From Maribellus sp. CM-23 (lineage in GTDB: Bacteria; Bacteroidota; Bacteroidia; Bacteroidales; Prolixibacteraceae), in NCBI RefSeq assembly GCF_021354595.1, contig NZ_JADWYJ010000003.1, positions 62,001-126,000 of the forward strand: DNA of 64,000 nt, read 5' to 3'. Within the stretch, counting starts at the first letter, position 1, and every line of letters begins with the position of its first letter. Of this stretch, positions 1 to 7,829 are shown piece by piece. The notes beneath the pieces are model-generated. The model worked only from the letters and a program-made list of their open reading frames with translations, did not search any database and was not told where the DNA came from. The position numbers were made by a program, and so were the translations under genes.

Positions 1-296
1 TTGATCACCAGGTAAACTCCGCCGGGGGTAAGGCGGTCAATCTTTCTTTGTAGCTGGATGGTTTCTATCTGAAGCATCTTAACATCGGTAGGCGACACAC
101 TGTTTACCTCTTGTTTCGGAAGAAAACGGTAAAAAACGGCTTGGTCTTTTAGCTGGGGAACCACTGCGAATAGTAGCCAGGTAAAAGTTGCCAGGGCACC
201 TAATTGAATCAATGTAGAACCGAACCAGCCTCGTAAAAGCGTACTTATTTTTTGGGCAGCTTTACCGTGGAATTTATGGAGCATGTCCGTTTTCAT
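1..296 (-). CDS. Membrane-anchored protein, probable second L,D-transpeptidase (partial)
   Basis: Only the first ~98 codons are inside the window; the gene continues past position 1. Its ATG (294-296) overlaps the stop of the upstream L,D-transpeptidase gene as ATGA, so the two are almost certainly cotranslated. The visible part has a short basic N-terminus, one hydrophobic segment at about residues 28-50 (likely a membrane anchor), and then a stretch ending GGVYLVIN. That ending resembles the first strand of YkuD (L,D-transpeptidase) domains, which often start with a Val-Ile-Asp/Asn strand. The catalytic His/Cys part is not visible, so the assignment rests on this short resemblance and on the neighbour. 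Confidence 0.55.
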   Translation of the reverse strand, partial: MKTDMLHKFHGKAAQKISTLLRGWFGSTLIQLGALATFTWLLFAVVPQLKDQAVFYRFLPKQEVNSVSPTDVKMLQIETIQLQRKIDRLTPGGVYLVI

Positions 297-1411
297 TCTG
301 ATATGCTTTTACCGGTTACTTCATTCAGCGGGCGGATTGAGCCGATAATTACCACGGGCGTTCCAACGGCCACCAGTTTGTAAAGTGCATCCATGTCGTC
401 GTTTTTCAGTGCAACACAGCCATCGGTCCAGTCGAGTCCTTTGCCGCCCAAACCATGAATTTCAATTAAGTTGCCAATGTCAGCCTTTGCGGGTATTAGT
501 CCGCTTTTTTTGTTTTGCTGAAAGCGTTTGCGGTCGTCGGCATTGGGGTAGTTGATTAAGAGGGCTTTGTAGAACTTTGTCGATGCCCCGCTTTTCTTTT
601 GAGTAATTTGGTAGTTTCCCTCGGGTGTGGCTTTGTCGCCCTTCTTTTTTTTGTCTCCCATCCAGTTTACACCCAACTCGGCGTTAAAAGTACGAATGGC
701 CTTTTTGTTTTGATAAACCGTGCAGGTGTGTGCCAGTTTGTCGACCACAATAACCTTTTTCCCGTTTGCCGATTGCTGAATGGCTGCCTGGGCCTGTTTT
801 TGCCAGGCACTGTGTTCGCTAAACCAGGCGCCTAACAGGTTTTCTGCTTTGCTGTTCGAAGAGTTGATCAGTTCTTTTGCCTGCTGGTAGCTTTTTTCTG
901 CCTCGCCCAAACGCTTGTTTTCCCAGGCAAATTTTGCTTCCGACAGTTTTATAACTCCTTTGTGATGTGCTTTTGAAACGTTGGAAGGTAAGGGCAAATG
1001 TTTATAGTAGCGTTTGTAGGTATCAATTTTCCTTTCCAGTAGCGCAATTCCCTCCCGTAATTTGCTTCCTGCCGATTTTAATCGTTTTCCGGAAAGTCCT
1101 TCTGCCTCTGCTGCTTTTTCAATGGTAACAGCTATCCACTTGTTCAGGTCGGTATAATTCCTGAAAAGAAAAAAGTGCTTGTTTTCTTCGGCCCAGCAAA
1201 CCATTGCCGAATCATACGCCTGCTCGGCCTGTTTGTAAGTGCTTGCTGCGTATGTCTGTGCTTCTGCTTTTTTGGCCTCGCTTAAACTTTCAAGGGCCAT
1301 TTTCATTTCATTGAGTGGTGGCTTTGGCGCTTTGTAGATCCAAACAGCCAATCCGGCCGTCGCCAAAACAATTATTCCAACTCCTGCAATCGTTCTTCTT
1401 CTCACCTTCAT
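293..1411 (-). CDS. L,D-transpeptidase (YkuD domain) with N-terminal helical region
   Basis: This is a 372-residue protein that probably cross-links peptidoglycan or attaches proteins to it in the periplasm. A single membrane segment (about residues 9-26) anchors it. Residues ~35-210 are charged and helical, with Ala/Glu/Lys-rich stretches typical of coiled coils. The YkuD domain follows at ~218-357 and carries the expected catalytic pair: His319 in IHGLGG and Cys332 in TDGCVAL. The gene lies directly downstream of a coiled-coil lipoprotein gene, with a terminator between them, and overlaps the next gene by ATGA. The helical part resembles DUF4398-like regions and may be a peptidoglycan or partner-binding arm; that is an inference. 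Confidence 0.88.
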   Translation of the reverse strand: MKVRRRTIAGVGIIVLATAGLAVWIYKAPKPPLNEMKMALESLSEAKKAEAQTYAASTYKQAEQAYDSAMVCWAEENKHFFLFRNYTDLNKWIAVTIEKAAEAEGLSGKRLKSAGSKLREGIALLERKIDTYKRYYKHLPLPSNVSKAHHKGVIKLSEAKFAWENKRLGEAEKSYQQAKELINSSNSKAENLLGAWFSEHSAWQKQAQAAIQQSANGKKVIVVDKLAHTCTVYQNKKAIRTFNAELGVNWMGDKKKKGDKATPEGNYQITQKKSGASTKFYKALLINYPNADDRKRFQQNKKSGLIPAKADIGNLIEIHGLGGKGLDWTDGCVALKNDDMDALYKLVAVGTPVVIIGSIRPLNEVTGKSISE

Positions 1412-1429
1412 TTAAAAAAACAAGCCTGA

Positions 1430-1460
1430 AAAAAATCCCCGGAACAGATATATTCCGGGG
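1430..1460 (-). terminator. Rho-independent terminator after the coiled-coil lipoprotein gene
   Basis: A perfect 8-bp stem, CCCCGGAA (1437-1444) and TTCCGGGG (1453-1460), has an 8-nt loop. On the minus strand it is followed by ATTTTTTT. It sits between the lipoprotein gene (ends 1493) and the L,D-transpeptidase gene (starts 1411), so it ends or attenuates the first transcript. Confidence 0.85.
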
Positions 1461-1492
1461 AAGTTACAGGTTTTTTACTTGGCTAAACTCAC

Positions 1493-2095
1493 TTATTTTT
1501 TCCTGTTACTGCTGTATTTGGCAATCACCTCTGTAAGCTCGGCGTTAAGCGCAACTGCTTTTTCTTTGGCAGCTTTGGCTTTGTCAAGAGCAGGCAATAA
1601 CTGGTCGGCAGCTACCTGGGTAGTAACGTCGGCAATGCTGGCTTCTACTACGCCAATGTCGCCTTTAATGGCTTCCAGTGCAGCCGCGCCTTCTTTCCCT
1701 TTCGGAGCCTGGGCAACCAGTTCGTTGTTTTGAGCAAGCAGGTTGGCTACTTCGGTTTGCAGGGCAGCAACTTCCAGTTTTACTTCTTCTTTACGAGCTT
1801 CAGTTTTGGTAGTAACTTCGGCTGCCAGCTGGTTTACAACTGCCAGTTGCTCGGTTACCTTGCTATAGTTTTTAATCAGTTTACCATTCTGAGCTTCCAC
1901 ACTTTGGGTAACAGCGCTCATCGAGTCTTGCAACGCAGTAAAGTCGGCGGTAACATATACGTCGGCTCCGGCAGTTTTGGCAGCTTCAATAGCGGCGTTA
2001 GCAGCATCAATTTCAGCTTGAGGAACTTTTCCACAGCTGCTCAACAATACAGCCACACTCAGGGCTGCGATCAAAGTCAAAAATTTTGTTCTCAT
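1493..2095 (-). CDS. Coiled-coil lipoprotein (DUF4398-like)
   Basis: This 200-residue protein has a lipoprotein signal peptide with lipobox LLSSC (Cys21). The mature part is almost entirely helical and rich in Ala, Glu, Lys and Val, with heptad-like spacing over residues ~30-190; there are no further cysteines. Proteins of this build are usually envelope lipoproteins that bundle or bind peptidoglycan, comparable in outline to Lpp or DUF4398 proteins. Its position upstream of two L,D-transpeptidase-type genes suggests a cell-wall role, perhaps as a partner or substrate of those enzymes. No enzymatic motif is visible. Confidence 0.7.
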   Translation of the reverse strand: MRTKFLTLIAALSVAVLLSSCGKVPQAEIDAANAAIEAAKTAGADVYVTADFTALQDSMSAVTQSVEAQNGKLIKNYSKVTEQLAVVNQLAAEVTTKTEARKEEVKLEVAALQTEVANLLAQNNELVAQAPKGKEGAAALEAIKGDIGVVEASIADVTTQVAADQLLPALDKAKAAKEKAVALNAELTEVIAKYSSNRKK

Positions 2096-2244
2096 TTTTT
2101 AAACGTAAAGTTTCTTTTTTATCATCAAATTCATTTGAAAAAGTAATTTCGCCTAACTTTTACTCAAGTGCGAAATTTACATTTAGACGGAGGTAGATTT
2201 TGAAGTAACGCGGGTAACAAAAATTTTTTTTCTTTTCTTGAATT

Positions 2245-2814
2245 ATGGTGAAGGAAAAACTTGCAGGAATTGATGATGAGGAGCTGGTGAGGCGAATAAT
2301 TGCGGAGAACAAAACAGCGCTTTTTGAAGAGCTGTATAAACGCTATTACCTAAAAGTGGTTGACAAATGCTACAGCTTTATTAAAAACCGTGACCAGGCA
2401 GAAGATTTTGCCAACGACATTCTCTCGAAGGCTTACGAAAAGCTGCCCGGTTTTAAGGGGAATGCGCGCTTCTCGTCGTGGCTTTACGCCATTACCTACA
2501 ATTATTCGATTGATTATCTGCGGCACAAAAAAAAGCTGCACTATCCGAACTGGAACAGCGAAAACGAAATTCCCGACATTCCGGATGAAGAAGAAGCCGA
2601 CCTGGAAAGCCTGAGCTACGAGAATCTTTTGAAGATATTGGAGATGATCCATCCCGAAGAAAAAGCCTTGTTGCTTATGAAATACCAGGACAATCTTCCG
2701 GGAAAACACATTGCACAAACACTTCAAATCAGCGAAGATGCTGTAAAAATGCGTTTAAAAAGGGCTCGTACAAGGGTTGTTTATTTGTTTCAGACCGAAT
2801 TTAAAAAAGAGTAA
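2245..2814 (+). CDS. RNA polymerase sigma factor, ECF (sigma-70) family
   Basis: At 189 residues it has the usual ECF size. Region 2 is at about residues 20-95 and includes the DQAEDFANDILSKAYE helix and the aromatic-rich melting motif FSSWLYAITYN. Region 4 is at ~130-180, with the helix-turn-helix around GKHIAQTLQISEDAVKMRLKRAR. It is divergent from the lipoprotein gene. The next gene lies 45 bases downstream on the same strand and is probably cotranscribed, although it does not look like a classical anti-sigma factor because it has no membrane segment. The target promoters are unknown. Confidence 0.88.
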   Translation: MVKEKLAGIDDEELVRRIIAENKTALFEELYKRYYLKVVDKCYSFIKNRDQAEDFANDILSKAYEKLPGFKGNARFSSWLYAITYNYSIDYLRHKKKLHYPNWNSENEIPDIPDEEEADLESLSYENLLKILEMIHPEEKALLLMKYQDNLPGKHIAQTLQISEDAVKMRLKRARTRVVYLFQTEFKKE

Positions 2815-2859
2815 CAGGGGAGTTACTTTAAGGGGTTTTATCGTCAAAAAAAGAAAAAC

Positions 2860-3273
2860 ATGGAGATCAGAAATTTTATTCAGAAGATATTTTCCGGGGG
2901 GAATGAAATACAGGTGCCGGAACCGGTGAAGAAACAGTTTGCGGAACAGTTTGCGGATACGATCAATATCGAGTGGCAGCGAACAGGCGATTTGTTTGAG
3001 GCCGTTTTTTACCGGAACGACCTGGAGAATATTGCCAGTTACCGGAAGGACGGAGCTTTTGTTTGCCTGAAAATAAATCTGCCCTTGTCGGAGCTTCCGC
3101 TAAAGGTGACGGAAACGGCGGCTGAGCATGGCGAATTAATGAATGCGATCCTGATTGAGTGTGACGACAAACGGGAATACGAACTCATTATTCGCGACAC
3201 AGAGCTTGTCCGTTATTTTCTTCTTGCCGATGAAGAAGGAAATGTAAAGCGAAAAGAAAAGCTGTCTTTTTAA
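2860..3273 (+). CDS. Cytoplasmic PepSY-like protein
   Basis: This 137-residue protein lacks a signal peptide and membrane segment. The central part (IEWQRTGDLFEAVFYRNDLE... and SYRKDGAFV) resembles the PepSY-like / beta-lactamase-inhibitor-like fold common in Bacteroidota: a Trp strand, a 'ya.F' strand, then a strand with a DG turn. Most relatives are exported; this one begins MEIRNFIQKIF and appears cytoplasmic, which is unusual. Its position after an ECF sigma gene suggests a regulatory partner role, but nothing in the sequence proves it. Confidence 0.6.
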   Translation: MEIRNFIQKIFSGGNEIQVPEPVKKQFAEQFADTINIEWQRTGDLFEAVFYRNDLENIASYRKDGAFVCLKINLPLSELPLKVTETAAEHGELMNAILIECDDKREYELIIRDTELVRYFLLADEEGNVKRKEKLSF

Positions 3274-3302
3274 CCGCTCAGCGGATTTTAATTTTTATTT
3301 TC
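3274..3302 (+). terminator. Weak terminator between convergent genes
   Basis: A short CCGC-TCA-GCGG hairpin (3274-3284) directly follows the stop of the PepSY-like gene and is followed by a T-rich run. It lies between convergent genes. The stem has only four base pairs, so the call is tentative. Confidence 0.4.
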
Positions 3303-4806
3303 TGGCCAATCTTTTTGTTTTGGTGTGGTTCAGGAAATCAATGGTTTTATTGATCCCCACATACATAACCGTGTCTTCTTCTACAAAACTTACTTTTTTG
3401 CGGTAATCTTTCAGAAAATTTTCAAGGAAAGGAGAGGTTTTTACCGGCCGCCGAAAATCCATTGCCTGTGCGGCATTGTAGAGTTCTATGGCTAAAATTT
3501 TCTCCGTATTGAGCGCCACTTTCAAGGCTTTGGTCGCAGCATTTCCTCCCATACTTACGTGGTCTTCCTGTTCGTTCGACGAGGGGATGGAATCAACCGA
3601 TGCAGGTGTGCAAAGCTGCTTGTTCTGACTTACAATGGAAGCTGCGGCGTATTGCGGGATCATAAAGCCCGAGTTCAGTCCCGGGTTGGCTACCAAAAAT
3701 TCAGGCAGTTCGCGTTCTCCGGAGATCAAACGATAGGTTCTTCTTTCGGAGATACTTCCGAGTTCACTCAGTGCCATGGCCAGAAAATCGAGCGAAAGGG
3801 CCAGCGGTTCGCCATGGAAATTACCACCCGAAATAATCAGGTCTTCGTCGGGAAAGACTGTAGGATTATCGGTTACGGAGTTGATCTCGGTTTCAATAAC
3901 TTTTGAAACGTATTTAACGGCGTCTTTCACTGCCCCGTGTACCTGCGGAATGCAGCGGAAAGAGTAGGGGTCCTGGATATGCGCCTTGTGTTTCGCCTGC
4001 ATTTCGCTGCCAGCCAGTACATGTCGGAAATTACGGGCTGTTTCTGCCTGTCCTTTGTGGGGGCGGATACGTTGAATGTTTTCAGAAAAAGGTTCCAGCA
4101 AGCCATCAAACGCATCGAGCGAAAGTGCCCCGATAATATCGCCCTGATCGATGATCCGGAACGTTTTTAGCAGGGTGTAAACGGCGTGGGCGCTCATAAA
4201 CTGCGTGCCGTTCAAAAGCGCCAGTCCTTCTTTGGCTTCAAGCTTAATCGGATCCCATCCAAATTTCTCAAGCACAGTGGCCGAACTGACTTGCTTTCCT
4301 TCAAAATTTACTTCCCCCAAACCCAGCAGGGGCAGGAATAACATGGCCAAAGGTGCCAGGTCGCCGCTTGCTCCGAGCGATCCCTGTTCGCGTACCACAG
4401 GAAGTATGTTGTTGTTGAAAAGATCGAGTATGCGTTGCACGGTGATCAACTGTACGGCAGAGTTTCCTTTTGAAAGTGCATGTGCTTTTAGCAATAGCAT
4501 CAGTCTTACCACATCAGCCGGAACTTCGGTACCGACGTTGCAGGCATGCGAAACCACCAGGTTTTCCTGTAGTTTGCTCAGGTCTTCCTTTGAAATTTCA
4601 ATGTCGCACAAAGCACCAAAACCGGTATTGATGCCATACAATGGTTTTTCGGCACGCTCCAGTTTGCGGTCGAGGTATTTTTTGCTTTTCTGGATGAGTT
4701 CAACAGAAATGTCGGAAAGCTCCAGTTTTGTGTCGTTCTCCAGAATGTCCTGAATAATGTCGTAAGTAAGATGATTGGGTGATATTTCAAAAACGCGTTT
4801 AGCCAT
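3295..4806 (-). CDS. hutH: Histidine ammonia-lyase
   Basis: HutH removes ammonia from L-histidine to give trans-urocanate, the first step of histidine degradation. The 503-residue length is typical. The signature NTGFGAL is at ~60-66. The tripeptide Ala146-Ser147-Gly148, inside GSLGASGDLAPLA, forms the self-made MIO cofactor. Later conserved blocks (ISGGNFHGEPLAL, QYAAASIVSQNKQL, SSNEQEDHVSMG) also fit the family. Aromatic amino-acid lyases with tyrosine preference share this fold; the QEDHVSMG block favours histidine. Other hut genes are not in the window. A good Bacteroidota-type promoter lies about 50 bases upstream. Confidence 0.93.
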   Translation of the reverse strand: MAKRVFEISPNHLTYDIIQDILENDTKLELSDISVELIQKSKKYLDRKLERAEKPLYGINTGFGALCDIEISKEDLSKLQENLVVSHACNVGTEVPADVVRLMLLLKAHALSKGNSAVQLITVQRILDLFNNNILPVVREQGSLGASGDLAPLAMLFLPLLGLGEVNFEGKQVSSATVLEKFGWDPIKLEAKEGLALLNGTQFMSAHAVYTLLKTFRIIDQGDIIGALSLDAFDGLLEPFSENIQRIRPHKGQAETARNFRHVLAGSEMQAKHKAHIQDPYSFRCIPQVHGAVKDAVKYVSKVIETEINSVTDNPTVFPDEDLIISGGNFHGEPLALSLDFLAMALSELGSISERRTYRLISGERELPEFLVANPGLNSGFMIPQYAAASIVSQNKQLCTPASVDSIPSSNEQEDHVSMGGNAATKALKVALNTEKILAIELYNAAQAMDFRRPVKTSPFLENFLKDYRKKVSFVEEDTVMYVGINKTIDFLNHTKTKRLARK

Positions 4807-4852
4807 GATAACAAATTGTTTAACGGTGAAAGTGAAAAAGTAATTACTTTAT

Positions 4853-4883
4853 CAAAAATAAGGTGATAGCAATGTGCTGCAAA
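4853..4883 (-). promoter_or_regulatory. Putative hutH promoter (TTTG-19-TATTTTTG)
   Basis: On the minus strand TTTG (4883-4880) and TATTTTTG (4860-4853) are separated by 19 bases. This fits the Bacteroidota housekeeping consensus TTTG / TAnnTTTG. It would give a leader of about 40 bases before the hutH ATG. Confidence 0.7.
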
Positions 4884-5026
4884 TTACATTGCAAAACAGG
4901 GGAGTATTCGTCAGTAAAGATATCAGGGAAAACGAACGTCTCCGCCAAGGGTTTTTACAAGCCGATCAGGTACCGGAATATTCATAGAAATGATTTTATT
5001 TCGGCAATATCTTATAATTGGACTTA

Positions 5027-6388
5027 TTAAGACAGGACTTTTATCAGTTCTTCTGCGCTTACCAGCTGTTGTTCGCCGGTTTCCATATTCTTTAGCGTGA
5101 ATTTTTTTGCGGCTATTTCTTCTTCGCCGGCCAGAATTACAAACGGTATCTCTTTCCGGTTGGCATAATTCATCTGCTTTTTCATTTTGGCACTTTCCGG
5201 AAAAATCTCGGCATTTACGTTATTTTTTCTGAGTTGTGCCAGCACCGGTAAACAATAGGCTTCCTCTTTTTCTCCAAAGTTGATGAACAGAGCCTTGGTT
5301 GTTTCCAGCGAGTCGTGCGGGAAAAGACCCAGTTGGGTGAGTACGTCGTAAATACGTTCTGCACCAAAAGAAACACCCACTCCCGAAACATCGGGCATTC
5401 CAAAAATGCCGGTCAGGTCGTCGTAGCGGCCACCGCCACAAATGCTCCCGATCTGCACGTCTTTCGATTTTACTTCGAAAATAGCGCCGGTGTAATAGTT
5501 CAATCCACGGGCCAGTGTCAGATCAAGTTCCACTTCGGTTTTCAGGTCAAAGTTTGCGAGGTAGGCAAAAAGTGTCTGCATTTCGGAAATACCTTTTGCT
5601 CCAACTTCTGTATGCCCGATAACGGCAGCAATCTGCTCCAGTTTTTCGGCGGTGCTGCCTTCGAGTTTTAAAATGGGCTGCAGTTTTTCAACCGCTGTAT
5701 CCGAAATGCCTTTTTCGAGCATTTCTGCATTTACTTTTTCCAAGCCTATTTTATCCAGCTTGTCGATAGCAACGGTAATATCAACGATACGATCTGCTTC
5801 GCCAATGGCTTCGGCAATTCCGGCCAGTATTTTCCGGTTGTTGATTTTTACGACCGTATTAATTTGCAGGCGTTGAAAAACATCGTCGATGATCTGCACT
5901 AGTTCCAGTTCGTTGAGCAAACTGTCGCTGCCAATCACGTCTACATCGCACTGGTAAAATTCGCGGTAACGACCTTTTTGCGGGCGGTCTGCACGCCAAA
6001 CCGGTTGGATTTGGTAGCGCTTAAACGGAAAAACAATGTCGTTACGGTATTGCACTACGTAGCGCGCAAAGGGCACGGTGAGGTCGTAGCGCAATCCCTT
6101 CTCTGAAATATGCGTGGTAAGTTTGTTTGAATTTTTTTCGTCGATCACATCCTGTGGTGCTTTCGAAATAAAATCACCTGAGTTGAGAATCTTAAAAAGC
6201 AGCTTGTCGCCTTCTTCCCCGTATTTCCCCATCAGTGTCGACAGGTTTTCCATGGCCGGTGTTTCAATCGGCTGAAATCCGTACAAACGAAAAACATCTT
6301 TGATGGTATCGAAAATATAGTTTCTTCTCACCATTTCAACGGGTGAAAAGTCGCGGGTACCTTTTGGTATCGAAGGTTTCTGTGCCAT
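5027..6388 (-). CDS. hisS: Histidyl-tRNA synthetase
   Basis: This class II synthetase charges tRNA-His. The 453-residue protein shows GTRDF near the N-terminus, motif 2 with [12 protein letters not shown] and [19 protein letters not shown], the HisA histidine-binding motif [15 protein letters not shown], and motif 3 [14 protein letters not shown]. The C-terminal anticodon-binding domain covers roughly residues 355-450. The gene sits upstream of hutH on the same strand, but a 220-base gap with its own promoter separates them. Confidence 0.96.
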   Translation of the reverse strand: MAQKPSIPKGTRDFSPVEMVRRNYIFDTIKDVFRLYGFQPIETPAMENLSTLMGKYGEEGDKLLFKILNSGDFISKAPQDVIDEKNSNKLTTHISEKGLRYDLTVPFARYVVQYRNDIVFPFKRYQIQPVWRADRPQKGRYREFYQCDVDVIGSDSLLNELELVQIIDDVFQRLQINTVVKINNRKILAGIAEAIGEADRIVDITVAIDKLDKIGLEKVNAEMLEKGISDTAVEKLQPILKLEGSTAEKLEQIAAVIGHTEVGAKGISEMQTLFAYLANFDLKTEVELDLTLARGLNYYTGAIFEVKSKDVQIGSICGGGRYDDLTGIFGMPDVSGVGVSFGAERIYDVLTQLGLFPHDSLETTKALFINFGEKEEAYCLPVLAQLRKNNVNAEIFPESAKMKKQMNYANRKEIPFVILAGEEEIAAKKFTLKNMETGEQQLVSAEELIKVLS

Positions 6389-6407
6389 GATTCTTTGAAT
6401 TTGGGCG

Positions 6408-6415
6408 CAAAAATA
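6408..6415 (-). promoter_or_regulatory. Putative hisS -7 element
   Basis: Minus-strand TATTTTTG matches TAnnTTTG and lies 20 bases before the hisS ATG. No convincing -33 TTG element is present at the usual spacing. Confidence 0.5.
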
Positions 6416-6461
6416 TAAAATTCTATTGAGCTATGCAGAATTCACTATGATTCAAATTCAG

Positions 6462-6469
6462 TATCTTTG
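6462..6469 (+). promoter_or_regulatory. Putative promoter of the toxin-antitoxin pair
   Basis: TATCTTTG matches TAnnTTTG about 22 bases before the chosen ATG of the antitoxin gene. It is divergent from the hisS promoter; no clear -33 element is visible. Confidence 0.5.
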
Positions 6470-6491
6470 AGATAACTTACGATTGGAGGAT

Positions 6492-6719
6492 ATGAGTTTT
6501 ACTGTAAAAATAACAGGTTCTTCTGCCAAAGCACAAAGTATTATCAATATGATGAAAGAGTTGGCCAAAGATTATTCGTTTCTGACGGTTATTGAAGATG
6601 AAACAGATATCGAAGCCGATATTTTGCAAGAGGTGGATGCCCGGAAAGAATACATGAAGAATCATCCGGACGAGTGGCGTAGTTGGGAGGATATAAAAAA
6701 GAGTCTGGACTCTCAATGA
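6492..6719 (+). CDS. Putative antitoxin of a ParE/RelE-type pair
   Basis: This small protein (75 residues from ATG 6492; a TTG at 6483 would add three) is charged and helical. It is followed by a toxin gene whose ATG overlaps its stop codon as ATGA. The C-terminal half is acidic, with a HPDEWRSWEDIKKSL ending, typical of the short antitoxins that wrap ParE/RelE toxins. No DNA-binding fold is obvious. The identification rests mainly on the toxin partner. Confidence 0.72.
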   Translation: MSFTVKITGSSAKAQSIINMMKELAKDYSFLTVIEDETDIEADILQEVDARKEYMKNHPDEWRSWEDIKKSLDSQ

Positions 6720-7018
6720 AATTGTATGTTCTTAAAATTCATCCCTTTGCGGAATCAGAGTTAATGGATGCCCGGAAATGGTACAATTTTCAAAAGGAAA
6801 ATTTGGGAGATGAATTTATAGGAGAAGTTGAGGCGAAACTTAAGCAAATTATCTCCAATCCTCACCGTTTTCGTAAAATCAGGTCTGATGTAAGAGTGGC
6901 TGTTTTAAAGAGGTTCCCATTTTCAGTTGTTTTCTCGATTGCTGAAAGTCATGTGGAGATTTATTCATTCTTTCATCACAGTCGAAATCCGGAAATCTGG
7001 AAACGGAGAATGAAATAA
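6716..7018 (+). CDS. ParE/RelE-superfamily toxin
   Basis: The reading frame is open from 6683, but the ATG at 6716 overlapping the antitoxin stop is the natural start and gives 100 residues. It shows the ParE/RelE pattern: an N-terminal strand (KIHPFAESEL), a helical region with ARKWYN and LGDEFIGEVEAKLKQI, NPHRFRKI, then strands with RVAVLKRFPFSVVFSI and a final YSFFHHSRNPEIWKRR. The R..RFPF..VF pattern and the terminal H.RNP.W are characteristic. ParE members poison gyrase and RelE members cut mRNA; the sequence does not decide between them. Confidence 0.85.
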   Translation: MKLYVLKIHPFAESELMDARKWYNFQKENLGDEFIGEVEAKLKQIISNPHRFRKIRSDVRVAVLKRFPFSVVFSIAESHVEIYSFFHHSRNPEIWKRRMK

Positions 7019-7095
7019 GTGAATGAAAATACAGTGGTATCTAGTTAATTCACGATTGATTTTTGTTATTTCGTGCTCTGATTCATGTTACAATT

Positions 7096-7557
7096 ATGGA
7101 AGACAAAAAGAAAGAAGGACGTTACGAACGAATTTATACGCAGTTGAATGAATTGGTGCGGAAAAGTGAAAATACACAGGCGCGAATGGCTACCATTATT
7201 GCCGTTCTGCACCATAAAATGGACTATTATTTCTGGACGGGTTTTTACCTGATCGATGACGGGAAGATGACGGTAAACATGTACCAGGGACCGGTGGCCT
7301 GTCAGATTCTGGAAAAAGACAAAGGTGTTTGCTGGGCGGCTTTTAATCAACAGAAAACGCTGGTAGTGGAAGATGTACATGCTTTCCCGGGGCATATTGC
7401 CTGCGACTCTCGCTCGAACTCTGAAATTGTGGTTCCTTTCAAAAACAAGGCCGGTGAGATCATCGGAGTATTGGACATCGACAGCAAAGACAAAAGTTCT
7501 TTCTCCGAAGTGGATGCCCGGTGGCTCGAGAAAATCCTGGAACTGGTTTATGTTTAA
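7096..7557 (+). CDS. Free-methionine-(R)-sulfoxide reductase (GAF domain)
   Basis: This GAF-fold enzyme reduces free L-methionine-(R)-sulfoxide. ATG 7096 gives 153 residues, the usual size; an upstream ATG at 7063 would add a non-family extension. Signatures are YFWTGFYL, YQGPVAC, and HAFPGHIACDSRSNSEIVVP. The three redox cysteines of the family are present as Cys69, Cys79 and Cys103. The block after Cys79 is WAA where relatives usually have Gly, a minor variation. An msrA gene 4.2 kb downstream handles the (S) form. Confidence 0.9.
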   Translation: MEDKKKEGRYERIYTQLNELVRKSENTQARMATIIAVLHHKMDYYFWTGFYLIDDGKMTVNMYQGPVACQILEKDKGVCWAAFNQQKTLVVEDVHAFPGHIACDSRSNSEIVVPFKNKAGEIIGVLDIDSKDKSSFSEVDARWLEKILELVYV

Positions 7558-7577
7558 GATATCCGCGAATATCTTTT
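7556..7577 (+). terminator. Possible weak hairpin terminator after the fRMsr gene
   Basis: AAGATAT (7556-7562) and ATATCTT (7569-7575) form an A/T-rich stem around CCGCGA with only a short T run. The rest of the 272-base gap up to 7829 shows no gene. Confidence 0.35.
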
Positions 7578-7829
7578 AGGATCGGTGTCATCTGCGTTCT
7601 GTTTCTACCCGTTTCTTTCAATCTTTAAGTATCAAAATGTATGATTAACTTTTGATACAATCTCTTTGCCGTGTTCTAACGGAACATCACTGGTTTTTAA
7701 TCGCGAATTTGTTTTGAACGATTATAAATATCATCAAAACAATGGGCATCTTTTGCGAAAAGCTCAAATATCAATTTGAAGATTTTATCTTTAGAAAATT
7801 GTTATTTCGAAATTAAAAACCATTAAAAA

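Noticed and set aside
4205..4753. 182-codon ORF opposite hutH
   Set aside because: It is a Ser-rich shadow of a well-supported gene.
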